Notes: generated by a model from the letters alone, not told the origin. DNA of 23,219 nt from Candidatus Paceibacter sp. (GCA_023255765.1 JAGDVT010000047.1:1-23219), one strand, 5' to 3'. Numbered from the stretch's first letter, positions 1 through 7,752 are shown. Translations and numbers: made by a program.

Positions 1-1662
1 GTTGGTCTATTAAAGCCAGCTGAATTATTCCAGCAAACAAGAGATACAAAAAGAATAGCAGAACTTAAAAATTTAGAAAAAGCAATATCTCTATACTTAA
101 CAGAAAACCCGAATATTAATCTAGGCTCCTCTTCTATAATATACATATCATTACCTGACAATTCTCCTACTTGCTCAAATTGGATAAATCAATTACCTTC
201 AGGCTATCAATATAAATGCTCATCTAATCCTCAAAATATAGATGGTACAGGATGGTTGCCTATTAATTTTGCCTCTTCTAGTATAGTAAATATACAAAAA
301 TTACCTATTGATCCTATTAATTCACCACCTTATTATTATAGTTATACTGCAGACAATAATAAAAAAGATTATGAACTTACAGCATATTTAGAAAATAATA
401 AAAATAAAGGAGAAGATTCAATTTCAGCCAAAGATGAAGGAACTAACATCTATATTTATGAAACAGGAAGTGATAAAAAATTAACTCCTGATAATTTTGA
501 AATATCTAGATCTGGTCCAAGATTAGAACCAGGTAGTTTAATATGGAGTGTTACTAGTAATCCTAGTAGTGGTCATGATGCTATATATGACGCAGCTCAA
601 GATGCAGAGTATTTGTATATAGCAGGATTTGATTACGAAAATAATGATTATAAATGGAGAATAGAAAAACGAAGTAAAAGCGATGGTAGTTTAATATGGG
701 CTGCTACTAGTAATCCTAGTAGTTATAGGGATTGGGCTCATACTATTGATGTAGATTCAAATTATGTATATGTAGGAGGATTTGATGTTACTACAATCCC
801 AACAACCTCTGCACGATGGAGAATAGAAAAAAGAAATAAATTTACTGGTGAATTATTAGGATATGTAGCTGAAGACTTTGGAGTTTGTTACAACTGCGAT
901 GATAGGGTTAATGAGTTAAAAGTTGATAAAACAGAAGGCGTAATTTATATAGTAGGAAGACAATCCGTTACTAACTCTGAATTTTGGTGGCGGATAGAAA
1001 AAAGAATTATTAATGATTTTTCTATAATTTGGGTGGCTACTTCTAACCCATCTACTGGTAAAGACGAGGCTCGTTCTTTAACTATGGATTCTGATTATCT
1101 TTATATAACAGGAATAGATAGAACTGGGGGGAAATTTTATTGGAGAACTGAAAAAAGACGGAAAGATACTGGCGAACTAGTATGGGCTACTACCACCTAT
1201 TTTGATGTAAGTTCTAGCGAAAATTATGCCAACAAAATTTTAATTTTTCAGAACAACTTATATATAATAGGAAATGAAAGTATATCAAGTGATTATATTA
1301 TACGTTGTGAAATTAGAAATAAAAATGACGGTTCATTATTGCAGGTTGCTACATCCAATCCATCTTCTGGTGTAGATTATCCCAAATCTGCAGATCTTAA
1401 TAGTTCGGGGTTATATATAGCAGCATATCAATCTACTCCTGGATATCCAGATACTTCTTGGAGAATAGAGAAAAGGAATTTAACAAACTGCGGTCTAGAA
1501 TGGTCAATGATTTCTGACTATAGTGATGGAAGCAGCAATGATTCTAATGGCGATGATTATCCTAGGGCAATATTAGTAGACTCAACAGGAATATATATAA
1601 GTGGTTATGATTCACCACCGGGTGATAGTGGTGAATGGCGTATAGAAAAAAGAGCAAAATAA
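1..1662 (+). CDS. Pilin-like surface protein with C-terminal seven-repeat (probable beta-propeller) domain, 5' partial
   Basis: The frame is open from base 1, so the gene starts before the window; 553 residues are visible. The first visible residues (LFQQTRDTKRIAELKNLEKA) resemble the region just after the hydrophobic helix of type IV pilins and pseudopilins, where CPR versions carry an 'ARDARRIADLK' pattern. A 'LPIDPINSPPYYYSY' segment and 'YELTAYLE' also match the pilin globular part. From about base 535 there are seven repeats of 50-57 residues, each starting near 'G(S/E)L(I)W..TSNPSSG.D' and ending near 'WRIEKR...G', with a central '(Y)LYI.G' strand. Seven such repeats suggest a seven-bladed propeller, placed on the pilus or cell surface as an adhesin or binding domain. 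The first conventional start inside the window (TTG at 256) would remove the pilin part and is unlikely. The pilin assignment is a pattern match; the propeller is inferred. Confidence 0.8.
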   Translation, partial: VGLLKPAELFQQTRDTKRIAELKNLEKAISLYLTENPNINLGSSSIIYISLPDNSPTCSNWINQLPSGYQYKCSSNPQNIDGTGWLPINFASSSIVNIQKLPIDPINSPPYYYSYTADNNKKDYELTAYLENNKNKGEDSISAKDEGTNIYIYETGSDKKLTPDNFEISRSGPRLEPGSLIWSVTSNPSSGHDAIYDAAQDAEYLYIAGFDYENNDYKWRIEKRSKSDGSLIWAATSNPSSYRDWAHTIDVDSNYVYVGGFDVTTIPTTSARWRIEKRNKFTGELLGYVAEDFGVCYNCDDRVNELKVDKTEGVIYIVGRQSVTNSEFWWRIEKRIINDFSIIWVATSNPSTGKDEARSLTMDSDYLYITGIDRTGGKFYWRTEKRRKDTGELVWATTTYFDVSSSENYANKILIFQNNLYIIGNESISSDYIIRCEIRNKNDGSLLQVATSNPSSGVDYPKSADLNSSGLYIAAYQSTPGYPDTSWRIEKRNLTNCGLEWSMISDYSDGSSNDSNGDDYPRAILVDSTGIYISGYDSPPGDSGEWRIEKRAK

Positions 1663-1786
1663 TTTTTTAATTAGAAAATAAAAATATAATTAAATCCAAA
1701 AATGGGGGTTTTATATTAAGCATATATTAGCAGTTTTTTATACTTAATTTTAATATACTTTTATTTTTTTAAAAAAGCTTATTATA

Positions 1787-1817
1787 TTGCACTTGAAATT
1801 TAAAACAATGTTAAAAT
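1787..1817 (+). promoter_or_regulatory. Extended -10 promoter for the 1850/2083 small genes
   Basis: TG-T-TAAAAT at 1809-1817 forms an extended -10, with TTGCAC at 1787-1792 as a possible -35 (spacer 19, long). It is followed by a short leader and an SD AAAGGAGGTGA at 1834-1844. The same ATGTTAAAATT core precedes the gene at 7385. Confidence 0.5.
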
Positions 1818-1849
1818 TAGTATTAGTATACCTAAAGGAGGTGATTTAA

Positions 1850-2077
1850 GTGATTCGAAAAACTGTTCCTTATAAAGAAGAAAATTATAAGGATATTTTT
1901 ATGATAGATTGCCCTATCTGTAAGAAATTTAATTACAGTGTAAAAGTATTGATAGTTATACCAAAAAATATTGATAAAGCACGTGTTTATTGCCCTTATA
2001 ATCATAGTTTTATTGTAAATATTAGAAATAAACATAATAATAGATTATCAATCGAAATTGAAGATGAAGGGAGGTGA
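1850..2077 (+). CDS. Small Cys-containing (zinc-ribbon-like) hypothetical protein
   Basis: This 75-residue protein starts at GTG 1850, supported by a perfect SD AAAGGAGGTGA 6 nt upstream. It contains 'CPIC' at residues 21-24 and a later 'YCPYNHSF' at about 47-54, so two Cys-containing knuckles and a His could hold a metal, but the second Cys pair is incomplete. Its charged, beta-rich middle and lack of hydrophobic segments suggest a cytoplasmic protein. Its TGA stop lies inside the SD of the next gene at 2083, so the two are probably translationally coupled. I do not recognise the family; metal binding is inference. Confidence 0.65.
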   Translation: MIRKTVPYKEENYKDIFMIDCPICKKFNYSVKVLIVIPKNIDKARVYCPYNHSFIVNIRNKHNNRLSIEIEDEGR

Positions 2078-2082
2078 AAAGG

Positions 2083-2295
2083 ATGGATGAGCCATTGATT
2101 ATTACTAAGCCGCTTAAGGGTAGGGAAGGAGAGGAGGTGTTAGTATATTGCGAGTGTGGTGGAGTAGCGAGGGTAAAAATAAAGGAGCTTATATCTCAAG
2201 GTGTGGTGGTAGTAAAGTGTAACTTGAGGGGGCACCCGTTAGAAGTGAGATATGTTGGGGTACCGTATGTGGAAATTTCTGTAAAGAGAGAGTAG
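2083..2295 (+). CDS. Small Cys-containing hypothetical protein with atypical G-rich codon use
   Basis: This is a 70-residue protein. I chose ATG 2083 because GGGAGGTGA at 2069-2077 is then a well-placed SD; a GTG at 2074 in the same frame lies inside that SD. Residues 'CECGG' at about 23-27 and 'KCNLRGHPLEV' at 46-56 give a C.C..(~20).C...H arrangement, like a short zinc ribbon. The preceding gene has a similar Cys layout and also a 'Y/N..H' end, so the two may be diverged relatives. Codon use differs sharply from the rest of the window (many GTG, GAG, AGG, GGG codons in an otherwise A+T-rich setting), which hints at a different history. Function unknown. Confidence 0.65.
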   Translation: MDEPLIITKPLKGREGEEVLVYCECGGVARVKIKELISQGVVVVKCNLRGHPLEVRYVGVPYVEISVKRE

Positions 2296-2336
2296 AGAAA
2301 GGAGGGAAGGGGGATGAAAAGAAGCAAAAGAGAAAA

Positions 2337-2369
2337 AATGAGCCTGCCTTTTGTTTAGGCAGGCTCATT
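2337..2369 (-). terminator. Terminator between the 2083 gene and htpX
   Basis: A 12-bp perfect stem (AATGAGCCTGCC with its complement) encloses a 9-nt loop. The U-tract (TTTTTTCTCTTTT) follows on the minus strand, so it mainly ends lemA-htpX transcripts, five bases after the htpX stop. It probably also stops plus-strand transcripts less efficiently. Confidence 0.85.
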
Positions 2370-2373
2370 AAAT

Positions 2374-3270
2374 TTATATAACCATCTCTCTTAATCTTTT
2401 TATTCTTTCTTCAACAGGAGGATGAGTAGAAAATAGATTTGATAGCCAATAAGTTAAGCTTTTTTTATTTTTAAATGGATTAATAATAAATAATCCTGCT
2501 GTTGCGGGAGAAACATTCATTTCTGTTTCTTGGTTAGATATTTTTTCTAATGCACTTGCCAAACCTAAAGGATTTCTTGTGATTAAAGCACCAGAAGCAT
2601 CTGCTAAAAACTCTCTTTTTCTTGAAATTGCAAGTTGAAATAATTGAGCAAAAACAGGTGCTAATAAAGCTAAAATAAATCCTATTATAATGAATAAAAC
2701 ATTGCCCTTATTTTCTCTATCTGAACTGGACCATAGACCCCATCTAAGAAAAATATCAGCCATAATTGCAACTATACCTGCAAGAATTGTAGCTATCATC
2801 ATTATTTTTATATCTCTATTTTTAATATGGCTTATTTCATGAGCTATAACCCCTTCTAATTCTTCTTTATTCAATTTCTCTAATAAGCCCTTTGTTACAG
2901 CTACGATAGAATTTTCTGGATTTCTCCCTGTTGCAAACGCATTCATTGCAGGAGTTTCTATTAAATATAATTTAGGTGTTTTAGGAAGTCCTGCTGCAAT
3001 TGATAAATTTTCTAATATTCTATAAACTTCTGGTAGGTCATTTTTATTTACTTCTTTTGCACCTGTCAAGAATGTAATTATTCTATCTCCATAATAATAG
3101 CTCCAAATATTAGTTAAAAGTCCAAATATTACAGCAAAATAAAATATCCAATTTTGTCCTGTTAAGTATGCTATTAAATATCCTATGCCGAAAACAAAAA
3201 TTAAAAATAATGTCATCAAAAACCAGGTCTTAAAATTGTTTTCATCTATAAATTTATAAGGTGTTGCCAT
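2374..3270 (-). CDS. htpX: HtpX-family membrane zinc metalloprotease (M48)
   Basis: This 298-residue protein matches the usual HtpX length. It is a membrane-embedded zinc protease that in well-studied bacteria degrades damaged membrane proteins. Two membrane segments lie at about 15-60. The zinc motif HEISH is at 144-148, preceded by the 'ATGRNPENSIVAVTKGLL' stretch typical of the family; further membrane segments follow at about 155-175 and 190-215. The third ligand is probably E220 in 'RKREFLADASGALITRNP'. The C-terminus has 'FSTHPPVEERIKRLREM', also typical. It lies 2 nt after the lemA stop, so both are on one transcript, a common pairing. The start is ATG 3270. Confidence 0.95.
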   Translation of the reverse strand: MATPYKFIDENNFKTWFLMTLFLIFVFGIGYLIAYLTGQNWIFYFAVIFGLLTNIWSYYYGDRIITFLTGAKEVNKNDLPEVYRILENLSIAAGLPKTPKLYLIETPAMNAFATGRNPENSIVAVTKGLLEKLNKEELEGVIAHEISHIKNRDIKIMMIATILAGIVAIMADIFLRWGLWSSSDRENKGNVLFIIIGFILALLAPVFAQLFQLAISRKREFLADASGALITRNPLGLASALEKISNQETEMNVSPATAGLFIINPFKNKKSLTYWLSNLFSTHPPVEERIKRLREMVI

Positions 3271-3272
3271 TT

Positions 3273-3890
3273 TTAAAATTGAACTTTAGGTACCTCTTTT
3301 TCTTCTACGTTTTCTAATTCAAAATATTCTACTGGCTTAAAGTTAAACAATTTAACAAAAATATTTGTTGGAAAAGATTGCAAAAATGAATTATATTCCA
3401 TTACAACAGAATTGTAAAATCTTCTGGATGCCATTATTTTATCTTCTGCATCTCTTAATTCTCTTTGAAGCTCTAAGAAGTTTTGATTTGCTTTTAAGTC
3501 TGGGTAGTTTTCTGCTACAGCAAATAATGTTTTTAATGCAGAAGTTATCATATTATCTGCTTCTATTTCATCTTTTAATGATTGTGCATTTAATAAAGCA
3601 GATCTTGCTTCTGTCACTTTTTCTAAAACCTCTCTTTCATGACCAGCATAAGCTTTTACCGTTTCTACTAAATTCGGAATTAAATCTGCTCTTCTTTTAA
3701 GTTGTACCTCTATATCACTTTCTGCTTCTTTTACTCTCTGACTATATTGGATTAGTTGGTTATAAATTAACACTAACCATATAACAAAAATTACTATAAT
3801 ACCTAAAATTACTAAATTCCAACTTAGATAATTCAAAAATCCTACAATCAAAAGGATACCTAAAATTATTAAAAATAAAACATTATACAT
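3273..3890 (-). CDS. lemA: LemA family protein
   Basis: This 205-residue protein has one N-terminal membrane-spanning region at about 3-43 (two close hydrophobic stretches). It is followed by the LemA core 'YNQLIQYSQRVKEAESDIEV' and 'RRADLIPNLVETVKAYA', which forms a helical bundle. The family is widespread, anchored by its N-terminus, and its exact role is uncertain. It is the first gene of a two-gene unit with htpX. The gene starts at ATG 3890 only 8 nt after a TATAAT box and has no SD, so its mRNA is probably leaderless. Confidence 0.93.
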   Translation of the reverse strand: MYNVLFLIILGILLIVGFLNYLSWNLVILGIIVIFVIWLVLIYNQLIQYSQRVKEAESDIEVQLKRRADLIPNLVETVKAYAGHEREVLEKVTEARSALLNAQSLKDEIEADNMITSALKTLFAVAENYPDLKANQNFLELQRELRDAEDKIMASRRFYNSVVMEYNSFLQSFPTNIFVKLFNFKPVEYFELENVEEKEVPKVQF

Positions 3891-3898
3891 AATATTAA

Positions 3899-3904
3899 AT
3901 TATA
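3899..3904 (-). promoter_or_regulatory. -10 box of lemA-htpX
   Basis: TATAAT on the minus strand, 8 nt before the lemA ATG. The start of transcription would fall on or next to the start codon. No convincing -35 was seen. Confidence 0.5.
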
Positions 3905-3922
3905 ACCAAAAAATAAAAAATA

Positions 3923-4429
3923 TCAAATAAATTTTAATGAAGCCTTAAAGAATGCTAAGCTTAAAAATAAAATAAATAATTCTATCAATGCAATTAAAAT
4001 TATATAATTTTTGTTAAAGCTTTTTAATTTGAAGTGAAAATTTTTATGAAAATTTAAATACTTCTTACCTAATTCATATTTAGAAATTTGTTTGCTAAAA
4101 AACATTGTCAAAATGTCTGGGGTTATGCTACCTAACATTATTGATGTAACTAATGCTATATTTTTATTATTAAGATAAACAAAGAAATAAAAAGCAAAAA
4201 ATATACCCAAAATGAGTTCTAATAAAACAATAATTTGAATCTTAAGTGGTAATTGATATAAATTAAATTCTTCCCCTTTTGTTTTTTTGTTTAATATATT
4301 AAGATCAATATGGGGGAGAGCATCAACTAAATGATGAGTTAAGGCTCCTAAAATAAATCCAGAAATAGGATTTGATGTTAAATTACTTGCTAATCCATTT
4401 GAAAAAATTATATGAGCACCTCCTAACAT
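3923..4429 (-). CDS. Small polytopic membrane protein, possible metal-dependent hydrolase-like
   Basis: This is a 168-residue protein starting at ATG 4429 (MLGGAHIIFSN). A longer reading from ATG 4450 is possible, but the minus-strand TATAAT at 4439-4444 lies inside that extension and is ideally placed for the shorter start. It has about four hydrophobic segments. The cluster 'HHLVDALPHID' at about residues 32-42 has His and Asp residues like those of membrane-bound predicted metal-dependent hydrolases (the YdjM/DUF457 type), and a later 'GSITPDILTMFF' also fits that style. The family link is a resemblance only. It is divergent from the MFS gene at 4472, with only 42 nt between the starts. 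Confidence 0.75.
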   Translation of the reverse strand: MLGGAHIIFSNGLASNLTSNPISGFILGALTHHLVDALPHIDLNILNKKTKGEEFNLYQLPLKIQIIVLLELILGIFFAFYFFVYLNNKNIALVTSIMLGSITPDILTMFFSKQISKYELGKKYLNFHKNFHFKLKSFNKNYIILIALIELFILFLSLAFFKASLKFI

Positions 4430-4438
4430 GATATTGAA

Positions 4439-4444
4439 ATTATA
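4439..4444 (-). promoter_or_regulatory. -10 box of the 3923-4429 membrane protein gene
   Basis: TATAAT on the minus strand, 9 nt before ATG 4429. It supports the shorter start and a near-leaderless transcript. Confidence 0.45.
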
Positions 4445-4471
4445 AAACATAATTAATAAAATTTAAAAGAA

Positions 4472-5866
4472 ATGAATGAAAAAGAAAAAAATAAAACACA
4501 AATATATTCTGTTAAAGAAGGAGTAATAGCAAATATAGCTATAGGTTCATCAGATACATTTATTTCACCTTTTTTTATAACCCTGAAAATTTCTTCTTTT
4601 GGTTTAGGATTGTTAAGTGCAATTTCAAATATAATAGGCCCTATTTTCCAAATCATAGGTAGCTATTTAATGAAAAACAAACCCAGAAAAGAAATCATCA
4701 TCAAATCTGTTCTATTTCAATCTATAAGCTATTTTCTTTTAGGTATATTAACTGTTTTAATTTTTTTAAAACTTGAAATTAATATATATTGGCTTATTTT
4801 AATTTTCAGCATGTATGTAGGCTTAGGAAGTTTAGGTGGACCTGCTTGGATCAGTTTAATAGGAGACATAATTGAAAAAGAAAAGCTCGGACAGTTTTTT
4901 GCCTTTAGGAATAGTATAGGAATAATTGCAAGCACATTAGCAGGAGTTTTGACTGGTTTATTTTTAGATAGCTTAAAGTTATTTTTTAAAGAATTCATTC
5001 TGCTTGGTTTTGCTTTTATTTTTCTATTTACTAGCATTTTACATTTTTTAAGAATTTTTTATTTTAACAAGCATTATGAACCTGAATTTAAAATTGAGCC
5101 TGAAAACTATTTTAGTTTTATTAGCTTCATTAAAAAATTGCCTAAAACAAATTTTGGAAGATTTGTAATTATCACCAGTCTAATTTCATTTGCAGTTAAC
5201 ATATCTGGACCCTATTATAATTTATATATTTTTAGAGATTTGCAATTTTCTTATATACAATTTTTGATTTTAAATATAGTTGTTTCTTTGGCTTCCTTTT
5301 TTACATTCAGCATATGGGGGAAAATTATTGATCATTATGGATCAGTAGATGTATTAAGAGCAAGTTCTTTTTTAATTTCCTTAGTTCCTTTATTATGGTT
5401 TTTCACCATCTTTATTGATAATAATTATCTAATCTTTATATTTCTCATTCCTGTGCATATAATAGCAGGTATTGGCTGGGGTGGTTATGGATTAGCTACA
5501 ACTAGTTTTTTGTATACAGCAGTTAGTAGGCCTAAAAGACATTTATGTTCAGCTTATTCAAGTTTAATTGCGGGTTTTTGCACTTTAGTTGGTGCTTTTT
5601 TAGGCAGCGCTTTGATAGAAATTTTCAAATTTATTTTACCATTTAATTCAATTATGTTCGTTTCTGTAATATCAGGTATATTAAGATTTATTTTCAGTTT
5701 TATGCTTTTGTTTCTTGTTAAAGAGCCTTTAGAAATAAGAAAAAGTTTATTCGAAGCAATTAAAAGAGATATTATAAAAATTGAAAATTTTATAGTTGAT
5801 TTTGTAAAAATATCTATCTATGAAATTAACCCATTTAAAATAATATCTAGATACAGGAAAAAATGA
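4472..5866 (+). CDS. Major facilitator superfamily (MFS) transporter
   Basis: This 464-residue inner-membrane protein has about 12 hydrophobic segments in two halves of roughly 190 residues, joined by a more polar central stretch near residues 195-225. That is the usual MFS build and length. A short basic tail (KISRYRKK) closes the protein. The substrate cannot be told from sequence. The ATG at 4472 has no SD, but a TAAAAT box at 4457-4462 lies 9 nt upstream, as for other housekeeping genes here. Its TGA stop overlaps an ATG (ATGA at 5863-5866) that opens a 25-codon reading frame of unknown value. A terminator is not obvious before the aldolase gene at 5994. Confidence 0.85.
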   Translation: MNEKEKNKTQIYSVKEGVIANIAIGSSDTFISPFFITLKISSFGLGLLSAISNIIGPIFQIIGSYLMKNKPRKEIIIKSVLFQSISYFLLGILTVLIFLKLEINIYWLILIFSMYVGLGSLGGPAWISLIGDIIEKEKLGQFFAFRNSIGIIASTLAGVLTGLFLDSLKLFFKEFILLGFAFIFLFTSILHFLRIFYFNKHYEPEFKIEPENYFSFISFIKKLPKTNFGRFVIITSLISFAVNISGPYYNLYIFRDLQFSYIQFLILNIVVSLASFFTFSIWGKIIDHYGSVDVLRASSFLISLVPLLWFFTIFIDNNYLIFIFLIPVHIIAGIGWGGYGLATTSFLYTAVSRPKRHLCSAYSSLIAGFCTLVGAFLGSALIEIFKFILPFNSIMFVSVISGILRFIFSFMLLFLVKEPLEIRKSLFEAIKRDIIKIENFIVDFVKISIYEINPFKIISRYRKK

Positions 5867-5980
5867 AAATGAACAGAGATTATAAAAATTACATTGCTTC
5901 AAAATATTTAATGGAGCTATCAGGACATATGTCCGGATAAGACCAACTATTTAAAATTTTTAAAATTTTTCTAGATAGTT

Positions 5981-5986
5981 TAAAAT
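5981..5986 (+). promoter_or_regulatory. -10 box of the class II aldolase gene
   Basis: TAAAAT ends 7 nt before ATG 5994, and there is no SD. This is again the leaderless pattern. Confidence 0.4.
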
Positions 5987-5993
5987 AAAATAA

Positions 5994-6860
5994 ATGGAAT
6001 TAAGATCGATATTAGAAAAAATTGTCAAAGAAAAAAAGGCTCTGCTTCATTATAATGTAGCTACATATGAGCAATTTAAAGCTGGAGTTGAGGCTGTAAA
6101 AGAAACAAAAATACCTTTAATTATAGGAGTATCTGAAGGTGAAAGAAACTATTTGGGAATTAATTATATAGAAGACTTAGTAGATGAAGCAAAAGAGAAG
6201 GGAATTAATATTTTTTTAAATGCAGACCATTGTAAAAGTATAGAATCTGCTAAAGAAGCAATTGATTATAGATTTGATTCAGTATTATTTGATGGAAGCG
6301 ACTTAAACTTTAAGGAAAATATTTTGCGAACCAAAATTATTGTAAATTATAGAAATAAAAAGAGCAAAAATACATTAATAGAAGGAGAAATTGGTTATTT
6401 AACTGGCCATTCTGATATTGAAAGTATTATTGAATTAAAAGAAGAATATTTTACTGACCCAGATATCGCAGAAGAATTTGTAAATAAAACAAAAGTTGAT
6501 CTTTTAGCAATTTCAGTTGGCAATATTCATGGAATACCAGAAAAAATTAGATTTAAGGGAAGGGAATATAAAAAAGCAATATTAGATTTTGAGAGAATAG
6601 AAGAAATAAACAAAAAAGTAAAAATACCTTTAGTATTGCATGGTGGTTCAGGTTTAAATAAAAAAGATTTTTTGCTTGCAATAAAAAGCGGTATATCTAT
6701 TATTCATATAAATACAGAATTTAGAGTTATTTGGAAAAAAGAATTAGCCCAGAGTCTTAAGAATAAAACCAATGTTCCTTATAAAATTTTAGATAAAGTT
6801 GTAGAAAAAATTAAAAAAAGGATTATTTATTATCAAAAATTATTTTGGATAAAAAAATAG
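5994..6860 (+). CDS. fba: Class II (zinc-dependent) fructose-bisphosphate aldolase family protein
   Basis: This 288-residue protein has the usual class II aldolase length and motifs in order: 'HYNVATYEQFKAGVEA' at 19-34, 'LNADHC' at 75-80 (catalytic Asp78, zinc ligand His79), 'FDGS' at 99-102, 'EGEIGYLTG' at 130-138, 'SVGNIHG' at 174-180 (zinc ligand His179), 'LHGGSG' at 215-220 (zinc ligand His216), and 'HINTE' at 238-242 where the family usually has 'KINV.T(D/E)'. It would interconvert fructose-1,6-bisphosphate with glyceraldehyde-3-phosphate and dihydroxyacetone phosphate. The tagatose-bisphosphate or ketose-bisphosphate subtype cannot be excluded. The K-to-H change in the last motif is unusual and may affect phosphate binding. 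Confidence 0.88.
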   Translation: MELRSILEKIVKEKKALLHYNVATYEQFKAGVEAVKETKIPLIIGVSEGERNYLGINYIEDLVDEAKEKGINIFLNADHCKSIESAKEAIDYRFDSVLFDGSDLNFKENILRTKIIVNYRNKKSKNTLIEGEIGYLTGHSDIESIIELKEEYFTDPDIAEEFVNKTKVDLLAISVGNIHGIPEKIRFKGREYKKAILDFERIEEINKKVKIPLVLHGGSGLNKKDFLLAIKSGISIIHINTEFRVIWKKELAQSLKNKTNVPYKILDKVVEKIKKRIIYYQKLFWIKK

Positions 6861-6879
6861 GGCAGGGAAGTACCCTGCC
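6861..6879. terminator. Bidirectional terminator between the aldolase and the 6913 gene
   Basis: A stem of GGCAGGG and CCCTGCC encloses a 5-nt loop, directly after the aldolase stop. A run of seven T follows on the minus-strand side, and a weaker CTTTATTT follows on the plus side. Confidence 0.8.
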
Positions 6880-6912
6880 ACTTTATTTACGCTCCTTTAC
6901 TAAATATAATTA

Positions 6913-7296
6913 TTAATTTAATTTACACAAGTGCTTTATAGCTTTTTCTACATCTTTCCTGGAATTTATATAAGTAGCTAAAGCTAAATATGAGTTTTGT
7001 TCTTTATCTCTTAAATAAATATGCCACATAGGATATCCTTCTTCACCTATATCTACTAATTCTTCGAAATATGCTGGTACTACATAATTTATTTTCTCTA
7101 GTTCAAAGTTTTCCTCAGCTAATACATCAATTACTAATTTTAAAACTTGGAGTGTCTTTTCTAACTCAGGGCCATATACATCTATTATTTTATTATTTTT
7201 AACATTAACTACATACAATCTCACTTTAGAATGAATATAGTTTACTCTTTCAAACCCTCTCACCTCATAACCTTTATATTCTAGCATATACTTCAT
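6913..7296 (-). CDS. Orphan hypothetical protein (127 aa)
   Basis: This 127-residue acidic protein has no membrane segment or signal peptide. It has a beta-rich N-terminal half ('VRLYVVNVKNNKIIDVYG') and a helical middle ('EKTLQVLKLVIDVLAEEN'). I do not recognise a family. The start ATG 7296 is fixed by an SD AAAGGAGGTGA about 6 nt upstream. It is divergent from the gene at 7385 with 88 nt between starts, and the two have matching SD sequences. The strong SD and its own promoter and terminator make a real gene likely. Confidence 0.65.
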   Translation of the reverse strand: MKYMLEYKGYEVRGFERVNYIHSKVRLYVVNVKNNKIIDVYGPELEKTLQVLKLVIDVLAEENFELEKINYVVPAYFEELVDIGEEGYPMWHIYLRDKEQNSYLALATYINSRKDVEKAIKHLCKLN

Positions 7297-7329
7297 CCTT
7301 TCTCACCTCCTTTAAGTTTGCAATTTTTT

Positions 7330-7335
7330 ATTATA
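7330..7335 (-). promoter_or_regulatory. -10 box of the 6913-7296 gene
   Basis: TATAAT on the minus strand gives a leader of about 26 nt that contains the SD. It faces away from the plus-strand promoter at 7346-7354, with 13 bp between the two -10 hexamers. Confidence 0.5.
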
Positions 7336-7345
7336 CTAAAAATTA

Positions 7346-7354
7346 TGTTAAAAT
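7346..7354 (+). promoter_or_regulatory. Extended -10 promoter of the 7385 gene
   Basis: TG-T-TAAAAT, the same core as at 1809-1817. It is followed by AAAGGAGGTGA at 7369-7379. No clear -35 was seen. Confidence 0.5.
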
Positions 7355-7384
7355 TGAATAGGAAATCTAAAGGAGGTGAGAAAG

Positions 7385-7747
7385 ATGGAATTAACCCCTA
7401 TTTTAGATATTGAAGATCTTTTAGATAAATTAATAGGATGTATGGAAGGAGTTAAAAAAGAGATTGGTAGCAGAAATCTTATACAGTTAATTGACCCAGA
7501 CAATAGAAAATTAATAATAGAAGTATTTTGTTTTTGGGAGGATATAGATTTAGTTTTCGAAGTAAAAATTTTAATAATAGATTCTTATACTGTAAATGTA
7601 GAAAGATATGAAAAAATAATTAAAGAAATAGTAGCTTTATGTTTATTAGAAAATACTGAGGATATAGAAATTAAAGAAATTAAAAGGGTAAGGGAGTATT
7701 ATTTTAGTAGAGGAAGGTTATTAAAAATTTATAAAGTAGTACATTGA
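7385..7747 (+). CDS. Orphan hypothetical protein (120 aa)
   Basis: This 120-residue protein starts at ATG 7385, six nt after an SD AAAGGAGGTGA. A GTG at 7376 in frame lies inside the SD and is rejected. The protein has an acidic N-terminal helix, a central beta-rich hydrophobic stretch ('KLIIEVFCFWEDIDLVFEVK'), and a basic C-terminus ('EIKRVREYYFSRGRLLKIYK'). There are no Cys pairs, signal peptide or membrane segments. I do not recognise it. It pairs divergently with the 6913-7296 gene and ends at a 42-bp perfect palindrome. A regulatory or nucleic acid-binding role is possible, but nothing in the sequence shows it. Confidence 0.65.
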   Translation: MELTPILDIEDLLDKLIGCMEGVKKEIGSRNLIQLIDPDNRKLIIEVFCFWEDIDLVFEVKILIIDSYTVNVERYEKIIKEIVALCLLENTEDIEIKEIKRVREYYFSRGRLLKIYKVVH

Positions 7748-7752
7748 AAAAT

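Noticed and set aside
1663..1786. Possible terminator after the pilin-like gene
   Set aside because: The region has TTTTTT/AAAAAA runs and a weak GGGGG stretch but no stable GC stem followed by a U-run; left unannotated.
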